Positions 49,985 through 58,139 of a DNA stretch of 64,000 nucleotides are shown piece after piece (position 1 is the stretch's first letter; each line of letters starts with the position of its first letter). The notes beneath the pieces are model-generated. The model ran no database searches. It saw only the letters and a list, made by a program, of their open reading frames with translations, and was not told where the DNA came from. The translations under genes and the position numbers were made by a program. The stretch is from an uncultured Pseudodesulfovibrio sp. (lineage in GTDB: Bacteria; Desulfobacterota; Desulfovibrionia; Desulfovibrionales; Desulfovibrionaceae), in contig NZ_OY761823.1 in the NCBI RefSeq assembly GCF_963664965.1, forward strand, positions 1,436,001-1,500,000. Reading direction: 5' to 3'.

Positions 49985-51136
49985 CTACTTGTATTCTGAT
50001 GAAGTTATGTAGGATTTTAGTTTTGGATACTCTTCAGATGGAACAATATCATATGAACCGTTGCTGGCAAGCAACATAAGTTCACGTGCAGTGTTAAGCC
50101 GTTCTACATATGGAACAACAACGCCTTCGACTATTTGCACGAAATCTTTCATATCTTGTATGCTGTGGGGGATTTTATATCCTTTATGCCTTTTGCTTGC
50201 AATAATTACTCCATTGTCTCGCAAAGGAGCAATGATGCTACTACGTAATTTTTGTCGGTTGATTGTTTCTAATCCTATTTCACCAAGATGGCTTATTATT
50301 GAATCACTAAATACATATTCACTAGAGTCAACAAAAAAACAATGGAGTAAGTATTCTAGGGTGTTGACTTTTAATAAAGTGTCAATATCTTGTGAGTTTA
50401 TATTGTTATAAATGTATTCCTGCGCTTTATTAACACTTTGTTCTTTTATGATTTGATTAAACTTTTCTTTATTATCAAGATTATCAAGGTTATGTGGATT
50501 TGATATTGAAGGAGGCCATTTGTATGTAAATATTTTATTTTTTGACACTAAATCAATTAATTCGGGAGCATCTTTGCCTGATAGATGCCTTGCAATGGTG
50601 CCTGCAACAAGGTCTGCAATTTGGATTAATGGATATTTTTTGCTGTCACCGTATTGAAAATCTACAGATTGCAGAAGTGAAAGGTCGAATTTTTTGCGAA
50701 TATAGGACTTAAATGAGTCCATAAAGTCTTCTCTTCCGTATGTATCATTGTAAATTTTTGTGTGTTGTTTCGTTTGACAAAGTCTACTATGCAAACTTCC
50801 ATTTAGGTATTTATAAAAAGATTTTTTAAATTGAAGGCCACTAGATCTATAGATCAAATTTTTATCGACAATGTATGCATAGTATTTGAAAGGTATTTTT
50901 GAGGCTTCCAAAAGGATTTTTCGTCTTCGTTTTTGGTTTTTCCCTATTTTGCTAGATTTAATTTCAGCACCTCCAAAAAAGGATTTTGAAATTTCTAGCG
51001 CAGTTGATTTAGCTATCTCGAGTTGGTCATCATCAACAATGATAGCAACAAGTATATATTTATTTGAATCCTCATTGTTATAGGTGGGGAGGCTTGTGTT
51101 TCCTGATTCATCGATAAAAATGTGTCTAGTTGGCAT
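49985..51136 (-). CDS. DUF3800-domain protein with C-terminal winged-helix-like region
   Basis: A 383-residue protein. Residues 1-200 match DUF3800, an RNase H-like fold: FIDESGN at 7-13 supplies acidic residues and LIQIADLVAGTIAR at 170-183 supplies Asp175. Residues about 270-330 (SDSIISHLGEIGLETINRQK, then LRDNGVIIASKRHKGYKIP) look like a winged helix. The biochemical role of DUF3800 is not settled; it is often found in accessory and defence-type islands. The gene is very AT-rich compared with everything around it and is flanked by repeats, pointing to horizontal gain. A recognisable minus-strand promoter lies just upstream. Confidence 0.82.
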   Translation of the reverse strand: MPTRHIFIDESGNTSLPTYNNEDSNKYILVAIIVDDDQLEIAKSTALEISKSFFGGAEIKSSKIGKNQKRRRKILLEASKIPFKYYAYIVDKNLIYRSSGLQFKKSFYKYLNGSLHSRLCQTKQHTKIYNDTYGREDFMDSFKSYIRKKFDLSLLQSVDFQYGDSKKYPLIQIADLVAGTIARHLSGKDAPELIDLVSKNKIFTYKWPPSISNPHNLDNLDNKEKFNQIIKEQSVNKAQEYIYNNINSQDIDTLLKVNTLEYLLHCFFVDSSEYVFSDSIISHLGEIGLETINRQKLRSSIIAPLRDNGVIIASKRHKGYKIPHSIQDMKDFVQIVEGVVVPYVERLNTARELMLLASNGSYDIVPSEEYPKLKSYITSSEYK

Positions 51137-51171
51137 ATTTGATTTTTTTGTTGATATATTGGTTTTTTGGT

Positions 51172-51200
51172 ATTTTAAGCTTGTTTGAATGAATGTTCAA
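51172..51200 (-). promoter_or_regulatory. Promoter and palindrome upstream of DUF3800 gene
   Basis: On the minus strand TTGAAC and TAAAAT are exactly 17 bp apart, with the start codon about 36 bp downstream. The -35 overlaps an inverted repeat TTGAA-TGAATG-TTCAA (51185-51200), with outer CTTG/CAAG, suited to a repressor dimer. Confidence 0.6.
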
Positions 51201-51289
51201 GTGTGTTTAAAGTAATTGTTTTTTTGTCTTATTGCGTATGGGGTGGGTCAGGTGAATATGTGGTGTTAGATTTATTAGCCAATTAAACC

Positions 51290-51485
51290 TCATCTGGCCT
51301 AGAAGTTGACCAAACAAGGGCTGCGGCTTTTTCGAATCACGGAGCCGCATCGGGGACTTGATTCGGGAGCAATTTGTTTGAATCTTTTTTTAGAGCTTGT
51401 GAGGGCTGATAGATTCATTGGGTTTATGGGATTTACCAATACGACGAAAGCCAAGTGCGGCAACGAAGGTTCGACTTTCATTTTC
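51290..51485 (-). repeat. Structured repeat family A, diverged partial copy 3 (inverted)
   Basis: The stretch CTAGAAGTTGACCAAACAAG, with the sequence after it, is the reverse complement of the right half of copies 1 and 2. It includes the CCAAACAA/TTTGTTTG arms and the GAATCA...TGATTC inner stem. It is more diverged and its outer part differs. Right-hand flank (51450-51480) resembles the spacer after copy 1. Confidence 0.7.
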
Positions 51486-51539
51486 CTGCTTGCCTTTCAT
51501 TCATACTCCCACACGAAGACCTGCACCAGCCCTTAGCTT

Positions 51540-51790
51540 CGGAGCCTAGAAGCTGACAAAACGGAAGCCGCGGCTTTTTCGAGTCCGGAGCCGCTTCGGC
51601 GACTGGACTCGGGAGCGGCCCGTTTTGATCAGATTCTTGGCTCCGAAGATACAAGGCGGTGAAGTTCAGAAAAAAAGCAGTTTCTTTCGTTCTTTCTTTC
51701 CTGCTTTGGAGAAAGAAAGAACCCCGCCGGGAGGGCATGGAAGTCGCGTAAGCGACTGGATTTCTGCCTTTCCGCCTTTCATGCGCCGCA
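51540..51790 (-). repeat. Structured repeat family A, copy 4 (inverted, full length)
   Basis: Reverse complement of copies 1 and 2 over the whole unit. It runs from the TAGAAGCTGACAAAACGG end, through the nested palindrome and the GAAAGAAAGAAC hairpin, to the GCCTTTCCGCCTTTC tract that mirrors the AAAGGC units. With copies 1-2 on the other side it brackets the DUF3800 gene as inverted repeats. Confidence 0.75.
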
Positions 51791-51936
51791 GGCGCACATC
51801 CCATCAATCTCCGCCGCTTGAAAAGCGGCATCCATAATCTCTTCTCAAAGTGGAGCGCAAAAAGCGCGGCTCTTCCATTCTCCCCAAAAAATCGCTACAA
51901 CATCCCCACCAAACAGAAATTTCAGGAGAACCTTTC

Positions 51937-52527
51937 ATGGCGTATATCATCTGGCCTATTGTGGCCTTTGTCCTGTGTTCCATCCCGTTCGGGCTGTTCA
52001 TTGCCAAAACATGCTGCAACATCGACCCGCGTGAGGACGGCTCCCGCAATACCGGCGCGACCAATGTCGCACGGCTCTGCGGCTTCAAATACGGCGTCGC
52101 AACCCTCGTGCTCGACGTGGGCAAGGGCTTTGTCTCCGTGCTTATGGCCTCCGCATGGATGGATTCCGATTTCGGGCTTTCCATCGTCGTGCTTGCCGCG
52201 ATTCTGGGCCACGCCTTTTCCTGCTTCATGGATTTCAAGGGCGGCAAGGCCGTTGCCACCACCGTGGGCGCGTTTCTCGCCGTCTCCTTCTGGGGAACCT
52301 TTTTCTCCGCCGCAGCATGCCTCGGCATGGTCGCCCTGACCGGACACGTATCCATGGGGTCGCTGACCATCGCGCTGGCCCTGCCGGTGTTCATGTTCCT
52401 GACCGGCCATTTCGCCTATGTCCCGGTGGCGCTCATCGTCATGGTGCTGCTCTTCTGGCGACACAAGGAGAACATCCACCGCCTCGCGCGCGGTGAGGAA
52501 AATCCCTGGCTCAAGCCCAAGGCGTAA
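51937..52527 (+). CDS. plsY: Acyl-phosphate:glycerol-3-phosphate acyltransferase PlsY
   Basis: A 196-residue inner-membrane enzyme that moves an acyl group from acyl phosphate to glycerol 3-phosphate, starting phospholipid synthesis. It has about five hydrophobic segments and the three PlsY motifs: DGSRNTGATNVAR, GHAFSCFMDFKGGKAVATT and the C-terminal HKENIHRLARGEE. ATG 51937 follows AGGAGA by 6 nt; 87 nt of open frame upstream lack a start signal. A small terminator separates it from the downstream CDF gene, which may still be read through. Confidence 0.93.
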   Translation: MAYIIWPIVAFVLCSIPFGLFIAKTCCNIDPREDGSRNTGATNVARLCGFKYGVATLVLDVGKGFVSVLMASAWMDSDFGLSIVVLAAILGHAFSCFMDFKGGKAVATTVGAFLAVSFWGTFFSAAACLGMVALTGHVSMGSLTIALALPVFMFLTGHFAYVPVALIVMVLLFWRHKENIHRLARGEENPWLKPKA

Positions 52528-52534
52528 CCAACAC

Positions 52535-52563
52535 GGCCCGGCGGGAAACTGTCGGGCCTTTTC
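52535..52563 (+). terminator. Hairpin between plsY and CDF gene
   Basis: GGCCCGGC and GTCGGGCC pair around an 8-nt loop, followed by TTTT. It is probably a partial terminator. Confidence 0.65.
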
Positions 52564-52576
52564 ACTGGAGCGAAAC

Positions 52577-53548
52577 ATGACTCAGCATTCCCCGCGCCGA
52601 TACGCAATCTACTCGATCATCGCCTCCATCCTCACCCTTGTCCTCAAATTCGGCGCATGGGCCATGACCGATTCGGTCGGCCTGCTCTCCGACGCCACCG
52701 AATCCATCGTCAATCTCACCGCCGCGGTCATGGCGCTCACCGCGCTCACCATCGCCATGCGCCCCGCCGATTCGGAACACGCCTACGGCCATGGCAAGGC
52801 CGAATATTTTTCCAGCGGTATCGAAGGCATGCTCATCATCATCGCCGCGTGCGGTATTGCCTACGCCGCGATCATGCGCTTCTTCAATCCGCAGCCGCTC
52901 ACCAATCTCGGCCTTGGTCTCGGCCTCGCGCTCCTGTCGTCCGTCATCAACTTCGGTACCGCAAAAGTCATGCTGCGCGCCGCGAAACGGTTCGACTCCA
53001 TCACCCTCGAAGCCGATGCAAAGCACCTGCTCACCGATGTCTGGACCTCGGTCGGACTCGTTGCGGGCCTCGCCATCATGCTTGTCATGCCGCAGTGGAA
53101 AATCCTCGATCCCATTATCGCCATCATCATGGCTGTGAACATCGTGTTCGCCGGAATCGGCCTGCTCAGGCGGTCTGTGGGCGGACTCATGGACGATGCC
53201 CTGCCCAAGGAAGAGATCGAAATCATCGGCAATGCCATCTGTTCACAGCATGAGGAGCAATGCTCCTTCCACGCCCTCCGAACCCGCAAGGCCGGTTCGC
53301 GTCGGTTTATTGATTTCCACCTCCTCGTTCCCGGCGATCTCTCTGTCCGCGATTCCCACGACCTCTGCTGCCGCATTGAAGAAGACATCAAGTCGCGCCT
53401 CGCACGCGCAGAGGTCACCATCCACGTCGAACCCGTGGAATGCGATTCCTCATACGACGGCAAAGCCGTGGGCGGCGAATGCGCCGGAACCATCGGTGTC
53501 GGCGATTGCCCATTGAGCAAGCGTGAGGTGAAAGGGGAGAGCGAGTAG
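52577..53548 (+). CDS. CDF-family cation efflux protein (FieF-like)
   Basis: A 323-residue inner-membrane metal/proton antiporter. The metal site is visible in SVGLLSDATES on helix 2 and HLLTDVWTS on helix 5, with a HAYGHGKAEYF loop between helices 2 and 3 as in FieF/YiiP. The C-terminal cytoplasmic domain (about 215-300) has a ferredoxin-like metal-binding pattern (DFHLLVPGDLSVRDSHDLC). A cysteine-bearing tail follows. GGAG lies 6 nt upstream of ATG 52577. Probable substrates are Zn, Fe or Mn; not determinable here. Confidence 0.9.
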   Translation: MTQHSPRRYAIYSIIASILTLVLKFGAWAMTDSVGLLSDATESIVNLTAAVMALTALTIAMRPADSEHAYGHGKAEYFSSGIEGMLIIIAACGIAYAAIMRFFNPQPLTNLGLGLGLALLSSVINFGTAKVMLRAAKRFDSITLEADAKHLLTDVWTSVGLVAGLAIMLVMPQWKILDPIIAIIMAVNIVFAGIGLLRRSVGGLMDDALPKEEIEIIGNAICSQHEEQCSFHALRTRKAGSRRFIDFHLLVPGDLSVRDSHDLCCRIEEDIKSRLARAEVTIHVEPVECDSSYDGKAVGGECAGTIGVGDCPLSKREVKGESE

Positions 53549-53566
53549 GGAACGCTCGCCGCGGGG

Positions 53567-53712
53567 CGTCTCCGACGGCCCAAGAACCTTGGACTCGCCC
53601 CGTCCTGGGGCTCGGGCCTTTGGCCCGTTGCGGAAGCCGCAACGCCCAAATCTGCTGTCGTGCAGATTTGTCGAGAAGGGGGCTTAGGAATCTCCAAAGC
53701 TTTTTGGTGCGC
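53567..53712 (+). repeat. Structured repeat family B, copy 1
   Basis: The unit starts CGTCTCCGACGGC-CAAGAACC and ends GAATCTCCAAAGCTTTTTGGT, with three hairpins between: CCCCGTCCTGGGG type, GTTGCGG-AAG-CCGCAAC and CAAATCTGC/GCAGATTTG. It lies just after the CDF gene. Copy 2 at 56978 carries the same ends in reverse orientation. Confidence 0.75.
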
Positions 53713-53765
53713 CTTCGGCGGGTGCGTTGTTTGGGGGGAGTGGTGTGTCGGGGCGGAAGTACGGC

Positions 53766-53835
53766 GTTCAAAGGAAATCGCGCCGGTCAGTTTGACGTAG
53801 CGAAAAGAAACTGGCCGACGCGATTTCCTTTGAAC
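53766..53835. repeat. Long hairpin with 17-bp perfect arms
   Basis: GTTCAAAGGAAATCGCG and CGCGATTTCCTTTGAAC are perfect inverted arms, with an inner GGTCAGTTT/AAACTGGCC stem. It lies in a 600-bp gene-free stretch between convergent genes. There is no U-run, so it is not a standard terminator. Confidence 0.8.
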
Positions 53836-53946
53836 AGTGCCCACGCCGCGTGTGCTTTGCGGGGGTAGCGTGAAAAAGCGTCCGGGCGGCGTTTGAGGCT
53901 TGGTTCAAATCAGAGAGAGCATGTTTTTTCTTTATTTAAAACCCTC

Positions 53947-54024
53947 GCGGTTTGAGGCGAAAAAAACGACGCACACTGTTTAAGCATGCGTCGTTTCTTA
54001 TTCGTTTTTTTCGCCTCAAACCGC
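53947..54024. repeat. 23-bp perfect inverted repeat with a competing inner stem
   Basis: Arms 53947-53969 and 54002-54024 are perfect reverse complements (GCGGTTTGAGGCG, seven As, CGA and its mirror). An inner stem ACGACGCA/TGCGTCGT (53966-53973 with 53987-53994) shares bases with the outer arms and is followed by a T-rich tract on the plus strand. The structure can terminate transcription from the CDF side. Confidence 0.85.
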
Positions 54025-54072
54025 AAACCGGCATGGCGTGAACGCCCCTGCGAGGCCGCCGGAGGCACACGG

Positions 54073-54109
54073 GATTCTTAAGGCCCTCGGCCTTAAGCCG
54101 TCGGAGACG
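54073..54109 (-). repeat. Structured repeat family B, short copy 3
   Basis: CTTAAGGCC-CTC-GGCCTTAAG (54077-54097) is a perfect 9-bp hairpin joined to GCCGTCGGAGACG (54097-54109), the reverse complement of the family B end box. It lies just downstream of polA. Confidence 0.65.
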
Positions 54110-54152
54110 AAATCACCCGACAATCGCCGCGAAGCGGCTTCCCCTCTCGCCC

Positions 54153-56801
54153 TTAATGGGCGTCAGCCCAGTTCTTTCCGATGCCCATGTCGACTTTGAG
54201 CGGCACATCCAGCTCGGCGACATCCTGCATGATGGTGACGAGCCGTTCACCTGCGGCCTGAATATTGGCTTCGGGCGCTTCGATGATAAGTTCATCATGC
54301 ACCTGAAGGATAATCTGCGCGCCGAGTTCCTTGAGTTGTTCGTCTTTGTAGGCGGCGAGCATGGCCATCTTGATGATGTCGGCTGCGGACCCTTGGATGA
54401 CGGTGTTGACGGCCTGTCGGCGTGCCTGTGAGGCGAGCTGGTTGTTTCGGGAATGCAGCTCGGGCAGCAGGCGGCGTCGACCGGCGAGGGTCGTGACGAA
54501 TCCGTGCTGCTGGGCGTCTTCGACGATGGTGTCGTAGTAGGCCTTGAGCGTGGCGAGTTTTTCGAAATAGGTCTCGGTGAATTCCTTGGCTTGGTTCTGG
54601 GTGATGGAAAGTTCGCGAGCGAGCTTCTGGACACCCATGCCGTAGATGAGGCCGAAGTTGATGGTCTTGGCGTTGCGGCGTTCGTCGGGCAGCACGTCTT
54701 CGACGGTCTTGTCGGTCAGGAGCGCGGCGGTGCGGGTGTGGATGTCCTCGTCGTTTCGGAAGGCATCGAGCAGGGCCGGGTCCTTGGAGAAATGGGCGAG
54801 CACGCGCAGTTCGATCTGCGAATAGTCGGCTGCGGCGAGCAGATTGCCGGAGGCGGCGGTGAAGCAGCCACGCATGCGCGGACCGTGAACGCCGCGAATG
54901 GGGATGTTCTGGAGATTCGGGCGCGAACTTGAGAGTCGGCCCGTGGCGGTTGCAAGCTGGTTGAAATGCGTGTGCAGGCGCGAATCGTCGTCCACAAGCT
55001 TGGGCAGCGGCTCAAGGTAGGTGGAGCGGAGTTTTTCGAGCATGCGGTATTGCAGGATATCCTCTACAATGGGGTGCTTGGAGCGGATTTTCTCCAGCAC
55101 TTCGTTGGCTGTGGAACGCTGGCCCGTGGCGGTTTTCTTGCCTTCCTTGATGTCGAGCTTGTCAAAAAGGATGCGGGCGAGCTGTTGGCTGGAGCGGATG
55201 TTGAATTCCTCACCTGCGTGCCCGATGATGGAGCGGGTGAGTTCGCTGAGCTGCTCCGAGACGTCGTTGAGGAATGCGGCAAAGGCGTCGAGATCAATGC
55301 CGATGCCCGCCTTTTCCATGTCCACGAGCGCGGGGATGAGCGGCAGCTCAAGATTACGCATGAGCGGCGTAAGCTCCGCGCCTTGCACTTGCCCGCGGAT
55401 GCCTTCCATGTAGGCGAGGGCGGCGAGACCTTTGGCTTGGGGGTGGAGTTTTTCAGCGACTTCGGCGAATTCGGGGCGGCCATCCTGATACAGCGACTGG
55501 CGCAGGCGCGGCCATGTGTAGTTGCGCGCTTCCGGGTCGAGCAGATAGGCGGCGAGGCTGAGGTCAAACCACTGGGACGACAGGAAGCGGCCCCATGCAC
55601 TGTCTGCGCGAAGGAGTTCCTGCACGGACGGCGTGGCAATGACCGAGGCGTGCTCAAGCGCGGCAACGATATCTGCGGCAGGGCCTGTGTAGCGATATTC
55701 CGCACCTTCCATGCCGAGGAAGAATGCGCCGTCTTCAAGGATGAGTCCCACGTCTTCGCCCGCGAAATTGGGCAGGTCGCCGGGAGCCTCGACCATGGTG
55801 ACAGGCAGCGGTTCGGCAGTCTCTTTTTTGGGTGAGGGAGAAGAACCGAACAGGGAAAGCTGTTCCCCGCCTGCCGGAGCGGCTTTCGGCTTGGCTTTGG
55901 CTGCGGGAGCTGCGCCGGACGCCGGTTTCGGGACCGAGCGGGCAAGGCCGTGCAGTTCGTATTCATCGAGAAAGGCGTGCAATGCGGCGTGATCCATGTC
56001 GCGCAGGACGAAATCCTCGATCGGATTGGCGCAGCAGTCGGTCTTCATGCGGGTCAGTTCGCGGTACGTGAAAATGTTTTCCAGTTCCGGCTCGACTTTC
56101 TCGCGCATCTTGTCCGGGAGATTCGTGTAGTTGTCGCGCAGGTCCTCGAGGGTGGGGCCGGTTGCCGCAAAAATTTTCCGGGCCGTGACCGGGCCGACCT
56201 TGGGAATGCCGGGGATGTTGTCCGCAGAATCGCCGATGAGCGCCTGAAAATCGGGCCAAGTGGCGGGCTCCATGTCTTCTTTTTCGCGGAAGGATTCGAG
56301 CGTGGTGATGGTTTCCTTGCGCCCGTGCTGACTGACCATGACCACGTTTTCGTCGAGACACTGCTTGAGGTCCTTGTCCGAAGCGAGAATGATGACGGGC
56401 CGGTCTTTCTTGTAGCGGTTCGCAAGGGCGCAGATGCAGTCGTCAGCCTCAACGCCGTCGGAGATGAGCAGCTTGAGGCCGAGCAGTTCCACGCCTTTTC
56501 GCACCGGCTCGATCTGGTCGGCCAGCGGTTCGGGCATGGGCGGGCGGTTGGCCTTGTACTGGTCGTACAAATCATTGCGGAAGGTCGGTCCCTTGCCGTC
56601 CATGAGGAACGCCACGTATTTCGGGTTTTCGTCGCGGAGCAGGTTCATGAGCACGCGCAGCACCGTGTTGATGGCGTTGGTGGGAAAGCCGTCCGAGCGC
56701 GAAAGATCGGCGCGGGCGTAGAATGCGCGGTACAAAAGAGCGGTTCCATCAATGAGATAGACGGGATCAGTATCGAAATTCAGACGTTCCTTGAGAGACA
56801 T
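54153..56801 (-). CDS. polA: DNA polymerase I
   Basis: An 882-residue repair and Okazaki-fragment polymerase. Residues 1-290 are the 5' nuclease (YLIDGTALLYRAFYA, VEADDCICALA, SDKDLKQCL, GDSADNIPGIPKVG). An Ala/Pro/Lys linker carries QLSLF at 314-318, a textbook sliding-clamp-binding motif. The following 3'-5' exonuclease-like domain lacks the DxE pair and the third acidic motif, so proofreading is probably absent. The polymerase part is complete: ATGRLSSSRPNLQNIPIR, AADYSQIELRVLAH, RRNAKTINFGLIYGMG and LQVHDELIIEAP. A single gene framed by family B repeats. Confidence 0.96.
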   Translation of the reverse strand: MSLKERLNFDTDPVYLIDGTALLYRAFYARADLSRSDGFPTNAINTVLRVLMNLLRDENPKYVAFLMDGKGPTFRNDLYDQYKANRPPMPEPLADQIEPVRKGVELLGLKLLISDGVEADDCICALANRYKKDRPVIILASDKDLKQCLDENVVMVSQHGRKETITTLESFREKEDMEPATWPDFQALIGDSADNIPGIPKVGPVTARKIFAATGPTLEDLRDNYTNLPDKMREKVEPELENIFTYRELTRMKTDCCANPIEDFVLRDMDHAALHAFLDEYELHGLARSVPKPASGAAPAAKAKPKAAPAGGEQLSLFGSSPSPKKETAEPLPVTMVEAPGDLPNFAGEDVGLILEDGAFFLGMEGAEYRYTGPAADIVAALEHASVIATPSVQELLRADSAWGRFLSSQWFDLSLAAYLLDPEARNYTWPRLRQSLYQDGRPEFAEVAEKLHPQAKGLAALAYMEGIRGQVQGAELTPLMRNLELPLIPALVDMEKAGIGIDLDAFAAFLNDVSEQLSELTRSIIGHAGEEFNIRSSQQLARILFDKLDIKEGKKTATGQRSTANEVLEKIRSKHPIVEDILQYRMLEKLRSTYLEPLPKLVDDDSRLHTHFNQLATATGRLSSSRPNLQNIPIRGVHGPRMRGCFTAASGNLLAAADYSQIELRVLAHFSKDPALLDAFRNDEDIHTRTAALLTDKTVEDVLPDERRNAKTINFGLIYGMGVQKLARELSITQNQAKEFTETYFEKLATLKAYYDTIVEDAQQHGFVTTLAGRRRLLPELHSRNNQLASQARRQAVNTVIQGSAADIIKMAMLAAYKDEQLKELGAQIILQVHDELIIEAPEANIQAAGERLVTIMQDVAELDVPLKVDMGIGKNWADAH

Positions 56802-56977
56802 GCGTGTTTCCTGTCGTGGTGCGTGGTCATTTAAAGCAGAATATGATGCGCCTTTGGCGCAAAGTCGGGTGACTTCGCCTCTGGCAGCCAGAGGGTGAAA
56901 CCCTCTGGACTCCCTTTCTCGCCTTCGGCGGAAGTAAATTTAATAGGAAATTTTTTGCACTCGTACAACCCCGCGAA
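56802..56977. repeat. Intergenic stretch upstream of polA with palindromic repeat
   Basis: It contains CCAGAGGG-TGAAA-CCCTCTGG (56888-56908), a perfect 8-bp hairpin within repeat-like sequence, then AT-rich DNA. It probably includes the polA promoter; no clear -35/-10 pair was picked. Confidence 0.5.
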
Positions 56978-57122
56978 GCGTACCAAAAAGCTTAGGAGAT
57001 TCTCAAGAACCCTTGATTCGCCACGTCCTGTGGCTCACCGCTTCGCGGCGTCGGCAGGAACCGACGTCCAAATCCGCTGTCCTGCGGATTTGTCTCGAAG
57101 GGTTCTTGAGCCGTCGGAGACG
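56978..57122 (-). repeat. Structured repeat family B, copy 2 (inverted)
   Basis: The unit begins GCGTACCAAAAAGCTTAGG and ends GCCGTCGGAGACG, the reverse complements of the two ends of copy 1. The interior has CAAATCCGC/GCGGATTTG and AAGAACCCTT/AAGGGTTCTT stems, the latter pairing the two ends of the unit. Length 145 bp against 146 bp for copy 1. It fills the gap between polA and the DHH gene. Confidence 0.75.
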
Positions 57123-57139
57123 CCACCCGGCGAGGGATT

Positions 57140-58135
57140 TTAAATCCTGCGAATAGTTGTCTTCTTTCCCTGGCCGAGGCGCTTGAGCATGAAGATTTCC
57201 GGGTCTTCGCCGTCGAGTTCTTCGATGTTGACTTCGGCGCGGGCCGCCTGCTTGTGTCCTCCGGCGCTGCCGAGGCCGTTCATCAGGGTCTGGGCCATCT
57301 TGCCCATGTCGCGCCGCATGCCGTCGCCGCGCAGGATGCAGACGAGCTTGTCGTCCGCTGTGCCGGAAACCACGACCCACGGGACGTTGTGAACACGGGT
57401 GAAGAAGTCCGCTACAATGACGAGGATGTCCGGGTTCTCCACATTGCCGCAATGGGCGAACAGACCGTGGCCGATGCGGCGCAGGTTGTAGAAGGCGCGG
57501 GAGAAATAGCGCATCCAGTCGAGGTGGAATTCACTGCGGCTGATGCGGTTCATCAGTTTGGGGTCGGCAAATTTGTTGAGATACTTGAATGCCGACATGT
57601 CCGCGTCGATGAATTCGCGTTCAAAGGTGCGGGTGTCACAGCGGATGCCGTACATGAGGGCCGTGGCGAGAAGTTTCGCGGGCCGGATTTTCATGTTGTA
57701 TAGGTACTCGGTCATCATGGTGCAGACAGAGCCGTACTTGGGTCGGATATCCACGAAGTCGGCTTCGACCGGGTGTTCCTTGACGAGCGGGTGGTGGTCG
57801 ATGACCACGGAAAAATCGAAATTGGCGAATTCGGGATTGTGGTGGGGCTGTGAATCCACCAAGGCGAATTTGTCATACTGCGCCGCGAGGTTGGGTATGA
57901 GTTTCTGCGTCGGGATACGCAGATAGCGGATCATGGAGAGGTTGTCGGGCCTCTTTATTTCGTTGATCTGCCCGATGGCGACATCGCCGACCTTGCGGGC
58001 CATGATGCGCCTGAGCGCGAGAGCCGAGCCGAGTGCGTCCGGATCGGCATTGATGACAATAAGCCAGTTGTCGTCCTTGTTGAAGAGGTCGAGCAACTGC
58101 TCCACCTGTTCATCAAGTTGTTTGAAAAGTGCCAA
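57140..58135 (-). CDS. DHH/DHHA1-family phosphoesterase (NrnA-like)
   Basis: A 331-residue soluble phosphoesterase. DHH-domain motifs NADPDALGSALAL, DSQPHHN, VIDHHP and CDTRTF supply the metal ligands; the DHHA1 domain has GSAGGHKQAAR near the C-terminus. Relatives hydrolyse short oligonucleotides, pAp or cyclic dinucleotides, so the exact substrate is open. The start is a TTG at 58135, since no ATG or GTG precedes the first motif, with GGGGAT about 8 nt upstream. It starts 4 nt after the cobU stop and so looks translationally coupled as the third gene of that operon. Confidence 0.87.
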   Translation of the reverse strand: MALFKQLDEQVEQLLDLFNKDDNWLIVINADPDALGSALALRRIMARKVGDVAIGQINEIKRPDNLSMIRYLRIPTQKLIPNLAAQYDKFALVDSQPHHNPEFANFDFSVVIDHHPLVKEHPVEADFVDIRPKYGSVCTMMTEYLYNMKIRPAKLLATALMYGIRCDTRTFEREFIDADMSAFKYLNKFADPKLMNRISRSEFHLDWMRYFSRAFYNLRRIGHGLFAHCGNVENPDILVIVADFFTRVHNVPWVVVSGTADDKLVCILRGDGMRRDMGKMAQTLMNGLGSAGGHKQAARAEVNIEELDGEDPEIFMLKRLGQGKKTTIRRI

Positions 58136-58139
58136 AAAG

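Noticed and set aside
51618..51837. Proline/Arg-rich small protein upstream of plsY.
   Set aside because: Falls within inverted repeat copy A4 and is not preceded by a ribosome-binding site.
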